A stretch of DNA of 6,555 nt. It comes from an uncultured Rhodospirillaceae bacterium. GTDB taxonomy: Bacteria; Pseudomonadota; Alphaproteobacteria; CAAGCB01; CAG-977. The stretch lies in contig USCC01000113.1 in NCBI GenBank assembly GCA_900553035.1, positions 1 to 6,555 on the forward strand. The letters run 5' to 3'. The first letter of the stretch is position 1, and each line of letters starts with the position of its first letter. The notes below the pieces were generated by a model. That model was not told the origin of the DNA, did no database searches, and saw nothing but the letters and a program-made list of their open reading frames with translations. The position numbers and the translations under genes are program-made. This document shows positions 1-5,658 of the stretch, in pieces.

Positions 1-452
1 GCTGTGGCACGTGTGAGACGGCATCGAATCATACCTGTGTCGCGAAGTCCGGGTGCTGTACCTCTGACTCGCAGTGCGGCATGCTAGAGAGCTGTAAAAA
101 TAACAAGTGTACGGCTTTGTCTTGCGGGACGTGTTACATGGGTTCGAACCATGCGTGTCAGAAGAAGTCGGGATGTTGTACGTCGAATTCCGACTGTTCG
201 AGCGGACAGAAGTGTTCTTCGAACAAGTGTGTTTCTTCAAGTTCGGGCTCGAACCAGGGATCGTCCTCCGGAGGGTCCTCCGGTGGGTCGAAGAGTTGCC
301 AGAGTGGCTGGTATTATCTATCGGCACGTAACGAATGTGTGCCGTCGGATTATGGTCGGAGCTGTTCGAGCTACACACAGTGTACGCGCGGATGCAAGCC
401 GAATTATGACTCCAGCGGCAACTGGCTTCCTCAGGGAAGTACCTGCTGGTAA
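1..452 (+). CDS. Cys-rich tandem-repeat protein, C-terminal part (5' end outside window)
   Basis: The reading frame is open from the window edge (first whole codon at position 3) to a TAA at 450-452, so at least 149 residues are visible and the start lies outside. About 22 of them are Cys, an even number, as expected for a disulfide-bonded protein outside the cytoplasm. Two 40-residue repeats (codons at 3-122 and 123-242) share the pattern C-x2-C-x7-C-x5-CC-x5-C-x5-C-x4-C. They are followed by a Ser/Gly linker (243-296) and a distinct C-terminal module with six Cys that ends in Cys-Trp. The CC-x5-C-x5-C-x4-C part resembles small disulfide modules such as the Dickkopf N-terminal type, but I cannot confirm a family. 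An internal ATG at 81 falls inside the first repeat and is not the start. No signal peptide can be checked because the N-terminus is missing. Function is unknown; a secreted or surface role is inferred from composition only. Confidence 0.8.
   Translation, partial: CGTCETASNHTCVAKSGCCTSDSQCGMLESCKNNKCTALSCGTCYMGSNHACQKKSGCCTSNSDCSSGQKCSSNKCVSSSSGSNQGSSSGGSSGGSKSCQSGWYYLSARNECVPSDYGRSCSSYTQCTRGCKPNYDSSGNWLPQGSTCW
3..242 (+). repeat. Two tandem 40-codon Cys-rich repeats
   Basis: The unit starting with Cys-Gly-Thr-Cys at 3 recurs exactly 120 nt later at 123. All eight Cys positions are conserved, and by eye 22 of 40 residues are identical. Conservation is clearer in protein than in DNA, which points to an old duplication kept by selection on the fold. 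More copies may lie upstream of the window. Confidence 0.85.
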
Positions 453-464
453 GATTGACCTGAT

Positions 465-497
465 AAAAAGCAGCCCCCTTCACCGGGGGCTGTTTTA
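465..497. terminator. Bidirectional intrinsic terminator
   Basis: A perfect 8-bp GC-rich stem (471-478 with 485-492) closes a 6-nt loop. It is followed on the + strand by TTTT (493-496) and preceded by AAAAAG (465-470), which gives a T-run when read on the - strand. It sits between the convergent Cys-rich gene and recR and probably ends both transcripts. The recR stop codon (495-497) overlaps the + strand T-run. Confidence 0.85.
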
Positions 498-1088
498 ATA
501 ATACCGGCGTGATTTCAGTGCCGTTTGAATTGTACCGTCGTCCAGATAGTCCAGTTCCCCGCCGATGGGAATCCCCTGTGCCGGCGAGGAAATTTTTATA
601 TCGTCCCTTTTCAGGCGTTCCGCGATGTAATGGGCTGTCGTCTGGCCGTCCACCGTTGCCGGAAGCGCCAGGATCAGTTCACTGACGCCCGTACGCCGAA
701 TCCGGTCTTCCAACGCTGTCAGACGCAGTTCTTCGGGGCCGACGCCGTCCATGGCGGACAGGAGGCCGCCCAGAATGTGGTAGCGGCCGCGGAAAGCCCC
801 CGAACGTTCAATCGCCCATAAATCCGCCACATCCTGAATGACACAGATAACGTTGTCGTCCCGGCGGACGTCCCGGCAGACAGAACAGGGATCCTGTGAG
901 TCCAGATTGCCGCAGACAGAGCACGTCTTCACCGTCGCCAGCACGTCGTCAATCGCGGCCGCCAGCGGCACCAGATGCGTTTCGCGCTTTTTAATCAGAT
1001 ACAGAACCGCGCGCCGCGCCGAACGAGCCCCAAACCCCGGCAGCCGTGACAGCAGACGGATCAGCGTTTCGATTTCGCCGCCAATCAA
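495..1088 (-). CDS. recR: Recombination mediator protein RecR
   Basis: RecR works with RecF and RecO to load RecA onto gapped single-stranded DNA covered by SSB, in the cytoplasm. The 197-residue length matches the family (about 200). Visible in order: a helix-hairpin-helix region (about residues 11-28, with LPGFGARSA), a four-Cys zinc finger (C56, C59, C68, C71), a Toprim domain (about 80-175, with GRYHILGG and the segment VDGQTTAHYI), and the conserved end GIPIGGELDYLDDGT. The start is a TTG at 1088-1086, chosen because AGGGGG lies 6 nt before it and no in-frame ATG gives full length. It is last in the dnaX-ybaB-recR operon, 12 nt after the ybaB stop. Oddity: the first Toprim acidic position, usually Glu in the motif V-[VI]-E, is Gln85 here. 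Confidence 0.96.
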   Translation of the reverse strand: MIGGEIETLIRLLSRLPGFGARSARRAVLYLIKKRETHLVPLAAAIDDVLATVKTCSVCGNLDSQDPCSVCRDVRRDDNVICVIQDVADLWAIERSGAFRGRYHILGGLLSAMDGVGPEELRLTALEDRIRRTGVSELILALPATVDGQTTAHYIAERLKRDDIKISSPAQGIPIGGELDYLDDGTIQTALKSRRYY

Positions 1089-1094
1089 AAATTT

Positions 1095-1100
1095 CCCCCT
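1095..1100 (-). promoter_or_regulatory. Ribosome binding site of recR
   Basis: On the - strand AGGGGG stands 6 nt upstream of TTG and directly follows the ybaB stop (1103-1101). It decides the TTG start of recR, since no ATG is available near here. Confidence 0.65.
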
Positions 1101-1403
1101 TTAAAAAGGCAGGTTGAAAGGAAGGCCAAGCCCGCCCTGCATTTCTTTGGAAAGAGCCTCTTCAACCTTTTTCTGCGCGTCGTTGAACGCCGCGACCAGC
1201 AGGTCTTCCAGAACCGTGACGTCTTCGGTCACAGACGGATCAATCGTCACTTTGCGAGCAATGCCCTTGCCGCTTAAAACGACCCGCACCAGACCGCCGC
1301 CGGAAATGCCCGTGATTTCGGCCTGTGCCATCTTTTCCTGCATCTCGGCCATTTTTCCCTGCATTTCCTGCGCTTTTTTTAAAATATCGCCAAAATTCTT
1401 CAT
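1101..1403 (-). CDS. ybaB: YbaB/EbfC family nucleoid-associated protein
   Basis: This small dimeric DNA-binding protein family is encoded between dnaX and recR in many bacteria; its exact cellular role is not settled. The protein has 100 residues, usual for the family. It begins with MKNFGDILKKAQEMQ and a long Met/Gln/Lys-rich amphipathic helix (about residues 5-28). A beta segment follows (GGGLVRVVLSGKG, about 35-47), then the family region KVTIDPS (51-57) and a C-terminal helix with NDAQKKVEEA (74-83). An upstream in-frame ATG at 1469 would add 22 residues lying wholly inside the end of dnaX and unlike the family, so I take the ATG at 1403-1401. That start is 1 nt after the dnaX stop and is preceded by GAGGA (1413-1409), which suggests translational coupling to dnaX. 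Confidence 0.94.
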   Translation of the reverse strand: MKNFGDILKKAQEMQGKMAEMQEKMAQAEITGISGGGLVRVVLSGKGIARKVTIDPSVTEDVTVLEDLLVAAFNDAQKKVEEALSKEMQGGLGLPFNLPF

Positions 1404-1404
1404 G

Positions 1405-3141
1405 TCATTCCTCATCCTGCAAAGAAGACAATTCCATTTCGCCGTCCTCTTCGGGCAGATCGACTTCAACGCCTTTCTGCAGGCGGATTGTATCGACCCG
1501 GGCCGTCGGGAAGGTCTTTAGCACTGCGGAAACCAGGGGATGGACAGAGAGATTCTTTTTCAGGTTCTCCGTATCCCTTCTGGCTTTTTCGACCAGCGTT
1601 TCGCCGCCGGGTTTATTGACAACGGAAACGCCCCACATGACGCCCGTCCATTCCTTCAGCTTTTCCGCCATTTCATTGGCCAGTGTTTTCGGCGCTTTTT
1701 CAAGGGGATAAAATTCAATGCGGCCGAATTCAAAATGGACAAGGCTGATGTTGTTTTCCAGATGGTAGGCAAACATCATGTCGTTCTGTTTATAAGCATA
1801 GGCAACGATATCGGCCAGGCTGTTCAGGCGCGCCCGGCTTTGCGCCTGCGGAGCCGGAGACGGCCGGAGCACCGGGTCTCCGCCGGAAACAGCCCGGATG
1901 CCGCTCCATGAATCCTGTGCTTTCGGGGCCGGCGCAGAACCGGAAGAGGAAACCGGCGCCGGCAGGCCTGAGGCTCCTTTTCCCGACCGCAAATCCCGGA
2001 TAACATCCGCCGGAGACGGAAGCTCGGCGGCATAGGCCAGACGGATCAGCACCATTTCGGCCGCCTGTTTTTCGGACGGTGCGCTGACCGCTTCGCCGAT
2101 GCCTTTCAAAAGCATCTGCCACGTCCGGGTCAAAACAGGCATGGACAGTGTTCGAGCCATTTCGGCGCCGCGGGTGCGTTCCGCCTGAGCCATTCCCGGG
2201 TCATCGGCCAGTTCGGGCGCGATTTTCACCCGCGTCAGCCAGTGCGTCAAATCCAGAAGATCCTGTAAAACGACAACGGGCTCTGCTCCCAGGTCGTATT
2301 GAGTGTTGAAAAGTTCAAGAGCGCTTTTGATGTCGCCTTTCATGACCTGTTCAAACAAATCAAAAACCGCCGCACGGTCGGCCAGCCCGATCATGGCGCG
2401 GACAAAATCCGCTGTCACATTCCCGCCGCCGTGCGCAATGGCCTGATCCAAAAGGGACAGCCCGTCACGCACCGAACCGTCCGCCGCACGGGCAATCAGA
2501 CGCAAAGCTTCGTCTTCGGCGGAAAGACCTTCTTTTTCAAGGATATTCCGGAAATGAGCCGACAAAGGCTCGACATCGACACGGCGCAGGTCAAAACGCT
2601 GGCACCGTGACAGAACTGTGGTCGGAACCTTGCGGATTTCCGTTGTTGCGAAAATAAACTTAACGCGTTCGGGCGGTTCTTCCAGCGTTTTCAGAAGCGC
2701 GTTGAACGCCTGCTTTGTCAGCATGTGAACTTCATCGACGATATAAATCTTGAAACGGGCAGAGGTCGGGCTGTAGCGGGTTGTTTCAATCAGCTCGCGC
2801 ACATTGTCCACACCGTTGTTTGAAGCGGCGTCGATTTCAACGACATCGACATGGCGGTCTTCGGCAATGGCGCGGCAGTGTTCGCATACGCCGCACGGTT
2901 CGGTCGTCATGCCGCCCTTTCCGTCCGGCCCGACGCAGTTCAGCGCCCGGGCGATAATACGGGCGGAAGTCGTTTTTCCGATGCCGCGGATGCCCGTCAG
3001 AATGTAGGCCTGTGCCAGACGCCCGGTTTCGATGGCGTTTTTCAGTGTGCGGACCAGGGCTTCCTGCCCCACCAGGTCGGCAAATGTCGTCGGACGGTAC
3101 TTACGCGCCAGCACGCGGTATTTCTTATCGGTATCGCTCAT
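1405..3141 (-). CDS. dnaX: DNA polymerase III subunit gamma/tau
   Basis: DnaX is the ATPase motor of the clamp loader, which opens and places the beta sliding clamp; the tau form also ties polymerase cores to the helicase. The 578 residues show an AAA+ domain with Walker A (GIRGIGKTT, 50-58), a zinc module (C69, C83, C86, C89), Walker B (IYIVDEVHML, 132-141), sensor 1 near T166-T167 and the SRC arginine-finger motif (178-180). Domains II-III run to about 372, followed by an Ala/Pro/Ser-rich linker (about 375-435) and a C-terminal tau-type domain (about 436-578). The ATG at 3141 starts the conserved YRVLARKYRP segment at once and has only a weak GGTG ahead. First gene of the operon with ybaB and recR, behind the SRP RNA gene. 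I see no A_AAA_AAG slippery site, so a shorter gamma form made by frameshifting is not evident. Confidence 0.97.
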   Translation of the reverse strand: MSDTDKKYRVLARKYRPTTFADLVGQEALVRTLKNAIETGRLAQAYILTGIRGIGKTTSARIIARALNCVGPDGKGGMTTEPCGVCEHCRAIAEDRHVDVVEIDAASNNGVDNVRELIETTRYSPTSARFKIYIVDEVHMLTKQAFNALLKTLEEPPERVKFIFATTEIRKVPTTVLSRCQRFDLRRVDVEPLSAHFRNILEKEGLSAEDEALRLIARAADGSVRDGLSLLDQAIAHGGGNVTADFVRAMIGLADRAAVFDLFEQVMKGDIKSALELFNTQYDLGAEPVVVLQDLLDLTHWLTRVKIAPELADDPGMAQAERTRGAEMARTLSMPVLTRTWQMLLKGIGEAVSAPSEKQAAEMVLIRLAYAAELPSPADVIRDLRSGKGASGLPAPVSSSGSAPAPKAQDSWSGIRAVSGGDPVLRPSPAPQAQSRARLNSLADIVAYAYKQNDMMFAYHLENNISLVHFEFGRIEFYPLEKAPKTLANEMAEKLKEWTGVMWGVSVVNKPGGETLVEKARRDTENLKKNLSVHPLVSAVLKTFPTARVDTIRLQKGVEVDLPEEDGEMELSSLQDEE

Positions 3142-3174
3142 GTCACCAAGGGGGCTTTTGAAAAGGGGTTTTAA

Positions 3175-3268
3175 AGGAAACCGGACAGCGACCCGCTCCG
3201 AAACCGTTACGGCTGCTTTCTTCCGAACCTGACCGGGTTGGCGGCAGGAACGCCCGCGCCGGTTTCCC
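3175..3268 (-). ncRNA. ffs: Signal recognition particle RNA (4.5S type)
   Basis: The SRP RNA binds Ffh and targets nascent membrane proteins to the membrane. Read on the - strand, 3234-3211 holds the signature apical hairpin GGTCAGG, TTC, the GGAA tetraloop (3224-3221), GAA, AGCAGCC. Compared with the E. coli apex (UCC-GGAA-GGA), the middle C-G pair is U-A here, a compensated change that keeps the helix. The ends close as a perfect 9-bp stem (3267-3259 with 3184-3176: GGAAACCGG / CCGGTTTCC), and an inner pairing GTTCC (3251-3247) with GGAGC (3199-3195) is possible. The length of about 94 nt fits the small bacterial type without an Alu domain. TTT follows the closing stem. Exact ends are estimated from the stem. 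Its place directly upstream of dnaX is common in proteobacteria. Confidence 0.93.
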
Positions 3269-3274
3269 GCTTTC

Positions 3275-3304
3275 TATTTACATTTATTTTACGCTTTAAG
3301 GCAA
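3275..3304 (-). promoter_or_regulatory. Possible promoter of the SRP RNA gene
   Basis: Upstream of the RNA on the - strand lies TTGCCT (3304-3299), then 18 nt, then TAAATA (3280-3275), ending about 6 nt before the predicted 5' end. A second AT-rich hexamer, TAAAAT (3291-3286), fits the -10 consensus better but has no good -35. Position supports a promoter here; the exact boxes are uncertain. Confidence 0.3.
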
Positions 3305-3372
3305 GAAGAACTTTGTTCTGTTCAAAAAAATGCTCGAAAAAATACCTTTTTCAGCCGTTTTTTTATCAATGC

Positions 3373-3401
3373 TTGACAAGAGGCGGCGCATCTGTCTTTG
3401 C
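3373..3401 (+). promoter_or_regulatory. Probable fabD promoter
   Basis: A consensus -35 hexamer TTGACA (3373-3378), in the context GCTTGACAAG often seen in alphaproteobacterial promoters, lies 60 nt before the fabD start. The -10 at 16-18 nt spacing is poor (around CTTTGC, 3396-3401), so only the -35 is well supported. Confidence 0.4.
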
Positions 3402-3437
3402 TGTCATACGATTTCATCTTCTAGGAGATACGAATAT

Positions 3438-4379
3438 ATGGCTCAAGCTATCGTTTTCCCCGGACAGGGGTCTCAGATCGTCGGTATGGGCAAAGAACTG
3501 GCAGATGCCTTTACGATCGCCCGCGAGGTTTTTCTTGAAGTTGACGACGCTCTTTCCCAGAACTTAAGCAAAATGATGTTCGACGGCCCGGCCGAAGACC
3601 TGCAGCTGACCGAAAATGCGCAGCCCGCCCTGATGGCGGTCAGCATGGCGGTCGTCCGCATCCTGCAGCATGAAGGCAAGATCGTCCTGGCCGACCGTTT
3701 CGCTTTCGGCGCGGGGCATTCCCTGGGTGAATATTCCGCTTTGTGCGCTGCCGGCGCTTTTGATATCGCAACGGCGGCTCGCCTTCTGAAAACGCGCGGA
3801 CAGGCCATGCAGAAAGCCGTTCCCGTCGGACAGGGCGGCATGGCCGCGCTGATCGGCGCCGATCTGGAGCTGGCTCGGGAAATTGCCGCCGAAGCCGCAC
3901 AGGGCGAAGTCTGTGTCGCCGCGAACGACAACGCTCCGGGACAGATCGTTATCAGCGGCGCGGCCGCCGCCATTGACCGTGCGTTGGAAATCGCCGCGGC
4001 AAAAGGCGTCAAGCGCGCGGTCAAACTGCCTGTCAGCGCACCGTTCCACAGCCCTCTGATGCAACCGGCTGCCGATGTCATGGCCGAGGCTCTGGCCAAC
4101 GCAGAAATTCACACGCCCCGCTTCCCCGTTGTCGCCAACGTCACGGCGGCTCCGGTGTCGGATCCCGAAGAAATCCGCCGCCTGCTTGTCGAACAGGTGA
4201 CCGGTTCGGTTCGGTGGCGTGAAAGCATGCTGTATCTGCAGTCGCAGGGCGTTGATACACTGGTCGAAGCCGGATCCGGCAAGGTCCTGACCGGCATGGC
4301 GAAACGCATCCACCCCGAACTGAAGGGAATTGCGCTGAACACGCCCGCCGATATTGAAGAATTTTTAAAAGCGGAATAA
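3438..4379 (+). CDS. fabD: Malonyl-CoA:ACP transacylase FabD
   Basis: FabD moves malonyl from CoA to acyl carrier protein, supplying the extender unit for type II fatty acid synthesis in the cytoplasm. The 313-residue length is typical. Visible motifs are PGQGSQ near the N-terminus (8-13, oxyanion-hole Gln10), the nucleophile elbow GHSLGE (Ser95), Arg120 in LLKTRGQAMQ, which binds the malonyl carboxylate in the family, NDNAPGQIVISG (163-174), catalytic His204 in APFHSPL, and the late EAGSGKVLTGM, where the second Gly-x-Gly is usually GPG. The ATG at 3438 is chosen because AGGAG (3423-3427) precedes it and the family N-terminus begins there. It is first in the fab cluster, 35 nt before fabG. 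A palindrome is centred on its stop codon. Confidence 0.97.
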   Translation: MAQAIVFPGQGSQIVGMGKELADAFTIAREVFLEVDDALSQNLSKMMFDGPAEDLQLTENAQPALMAVSMAVVRILQHEGKIVLADRFAFGAGHSLGEYSALCAAGAFDIATAARLLKTRGQAMQKAVPVGQGGMAALIGADLELAREIAAEAAQGEVCVAANDNAPGQIVISGAAAAIDRALEIAAAKGVKRAVKLPVSAPFHSPLMQPAADVMAEALANAEIHTPRFPVVANVTAAPVSDPEEIRRLLVEQVTGSVRWRESMLYLQSQGVDTLVEAGSGKVLTGMAKRIHPELKGIALNTPADIEEFLKAE

Positions 4380-4385
4380 TTCCGC
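4371..4385 (+). repeat. Small palindrome centred on the fabD stop codon
   Basis: GCGGAA (4371-4376), TAA (4377-4379) and TTCCGC (4380-4385) form a perfect inverted repeat whose three-base loop is the stop codon. No T-run follows, so it is not an intrinsic terminator. It may be incidental or slightly stabilise the fabD message. Confidence 0.5.
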
Positions 4386-4414
4386 GCCTCCCCATAACTT
4401 GTAAGGAAACGAAC

Positions 4415-5152
4415 ATGTTGGATTTTACAGGAAAATGCGCCCTGGTCACCGGAGCCACCGGCGGCATCGGCCGTGTTGTCGTTAAAAAGCTGCACGACGC
4501 GGGCGCCACCGTGATTTTGACCGATATGAACCAGGAAGTGCTCGACGGTTTTGCCGCCGAACTCAAAGAACGTGTTTTTGCTTTTTCATGCAATTTAGGC
4601 GACCCGGCGGACATTGACGCCCTGATCGCCAAAGCGGAAAAGGCCGCCGGCGCCGTTGACATTTTGGTCAATAACGCCGGTCTGACCAAAGACAATCTGT
4701 TCATGCGCATGAAGGATGAAGATTGGGATTTGGTCTTAAAAGTGAACCTGACCGCCGGCTTCCGTCTGGCCCGCGCCGCCATCCGCGGCATGATGAAGCG
4801 CCGTTACGGCCGCATCGTCAGCATGGCCTCGATCGTCGGCGTCACCGGAAACCCGGGTCAGGCGAACTATTCCGCTTCCAAAGCGGGCCTGATCGCCATG
4901 ACGAAATGTCTGGCGGCGGAAGTCGCTTCCCGCGGAATCACGGCGAACTGCGTCGCACCGGGCTTCATCAAAACCGCCATGACCGACGCTTTGCCCGAAG
5001 AAGCGAAAGAAAAACTGACCCGCAATATTCCGATGGCCCGTCTGGGTTTGCCGGAAGACGTGGCTAACGCCGTTGCCTTCCTGGCCAGCGACGAAGCCTC
5101 TTACATTACGGGCCAAACCATTCATGTGAATGGCGGTATGGCCATGATTTAA
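4415..5152 (+). CDS. fabG: 3-oxoacyl-ACP reductase FabG
   Basis: FabG reduces 3-ketoacyl-ACP to 3-hydroxyacyl-ACP with NADPH, the first reduction in each elongation cycle. It is a classical short-chain dehydrogenase of 245 residues, the usual length. It shows the Rossmann motif TGATGGIG (12-19), NNAG (86-89) and the catalytic set Asn111, Ser139, Tyr152 (in YSASK) and Lys156. PG follows at 182-183, and the FabG-like end is VNGGMAMI. The ATG at 4415 has TAAGGA (4402-4407) 7 nt upstream. It follows fabD by 35 nt with no clear promoter or terminator between them, so the two are probably co-transcribed. Other SDR enzymes share these motifs, but the cluster with fabD and acpP and the C-terminus support FabG itself. 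Confidence 0.97.
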   Translation: MLDFTGKCALVTGATGGIGRVVVKKLHDAGATVILTDMNQEVLDGFAAELKERVFAFSCNLGDPADIDALIAKAEKAAGAVDILVNNAGLTKDNLFMRMKDEDWDLVLKVNLTAGFRLARAAIRGMMKRRYGRIVSMASIVGVTGNPGQANYSASKAGLIAMTKCLAAEVASRGITANCVAPGFIKTAMTDALPEEAKEKLTRNIPMARLGLPEDVANAVAFLASDEASYITGQTIHVNGGMAMI

Positions 5153-5204
5153 CCGGAAAAACGCCGGATAAAAACGGCGTTTTCTCCTTAAATCGTCCGG
5201 TTTT
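5151..5204 (+). terminator. Terminator-like nested hairpins after fabG
   Basis: An inner 9-bp stem AAAACGCCG (5158-5166) / CGGCGTTTT (5175-5183) with an 8-nt loop and U-rich 3' arm looks like an intrinsic terminator. An outer 7-bp stem AACCGGA (5151-5157) / TCCGGTT (5196-5202) encloses it and runs into TTTT (5201-5204). The outer arm uses the last two bases of the fabG stop codon. It probably ends or reduces transcription before acpP. Confidence 0.6.
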
Positions 5205-5323
5205 GTGAAAGTTTTTCACTTCCGGGCTGGTCAAAGCCGAAAATTTGTGCTACAGAAATGGCTTTCTTAGATGTGTTTTCTTCCGCAAAGGGGGAAACGT
5301 CTTGTTTAACAGAGGAATACAAA
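5153..5323 (+). promoter_or_regulatory. fabG-acpP intergenic region, likely acpP promoter and leader
   Basis: This 171-nt gap follows the fabG hairpins and should hold an acpP promoter. Two weak candidates are TGGTCA (5228-5233) with TACAGA (5251-5256), and TTGTGC (5245-5250) with TAGATG (5268-5273). Neither is close to consensus and I cannot choose between them. A palindrome GTGAAA-GTT-TTTCAC lies at 5205-5219. The acpP ribosome site AGAGGA (5311-5316) stands 7 nt before the ATG. An upstream in-frame ATG at 5258 would add 22 residues unknown in ACPs and is not used. Confidence 0.35.
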
Positions 5324-5560
5324 ATGAGTGATATTGCCGAACGCGTAAAGAAAATTGTCATCGAACACTTGGGCGTTGAAGCCTCCAAGGTTACGGACAG
5401 CTCCAGCTTCATTGACGATTTGGGCGCAGACAGTCTGGATACGGTTGAACTGGTTATGGCTTTCGAAGAAGAATTCTCTGTCGAAATTCCTGATGACGCC
5501 GCGGAAAAAATCCTGACGGTTCAGGACGCCATCGACTACATCAGCAAACATTCCTCATAG
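5324..5560 (+). CDS. acpP: Acyl carrier protein
   Basis: ACP carries the growing acyl chain on a 4'-phosphopantetheine arm and is the shared substrate of FabD, FabF and FabG. The 78-residue, strongly acidic protein has the classical size and the attachment motif [15 protein letters not shown], with the modified Ser37 in DSL. The four-helix fold is suggested by [16 protein letters not shown] at the start, the acidic recognition helix [14 protein letters not shown], and the final helix with VQDAIDYI. It starts at the ATG at 5324, preceded by AGAGGA. Terminator-like hairpins on both sides suggest that it can be made as its own short message, which fits the high ACP level known in bacteria. Confidence 0.98.
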   Translation: MSDIAERVKKIVIEHLGVEASKVTDSSSFIDDLGADSLDTVELVMAFEEEFSVEIPDDAAEKILTVQDAIDYISKHSS

Positions 5561-5573
5561 GAATCGTAATTAC

Positions 5574-5612
5574 GTGCCGATTTCCCCAAAAGGCGGGAAA
5601 TCGGCACTTTTT
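5574..5612 (+). terminator. Strong intrinsic terminator after acpP
   Basis: A perfect 13-bp stem (5574-5586 with 5595-5607), closed by an 8-nt loop, is followed directly by five T (5608-5612). It starts 13 nt after the acpP stop and should end most acpP transcripts before fabF. Confidence 0.9.
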
Positions 5613-5658
5613 CCATCTTAACGTGAAAAAATCCCCGTTTTTAAAATCGAGGTCATAC

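Larger units (their letters stand above)
3269..3437. other. Divergent intergenic region, SRP RNA / fabD
   Basis: This 169-nt, mostly AT-rich stretch separates the SRP RNA (leftward) from fabD (rightward) and must carry promoters for both directions. It has several A and T runs (for example 3327-3332 and 3358-3364) and a short inverted repeat GAAAAA/TTTTTC near 3335-3352. I see no convincing small gene. An in-frame ATG at 3330 would give fabD 36 extra residues unlike the family and lacks a good ribosome site. Confidence 0.6.

Noticed and set aside
1404..1469. Longer ybaB start overlapping the end of dnaX
   Set aside because: The extra 22 residues are encoded wholly within dnaX in another frame, and the ATG at 1403 matches the family length and has its own ribosome site.
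3330..3437. N-terminal extension of fabD starting at an upstream ATG
   Set aside because: The 36 added residues are not FabD-like, the -35 box TTGACA lies inside them, and a good ribosome site precedes the ATG at 3438.
3473..4313. Open frames of 208 and 249 codons on the - strand opposite fabD
   Set aside because: They are fully covered by fabD with intact catalytic motifs, have low-complexity translations and lack their own signals.
5258..5323. Longer acpP start
   Set aside because: The extra 22 residues are unknown in acyl carrier proteins, and AGAGGA is correctly placed for the ATG at 5324.
5618..5647. Promoter TTAACG / TAAAAT just before fabF
   Set aside because: Transcription would start only about 5 nt before the ATG and after the ribosome site, which does not fit normal initiation of this gene.
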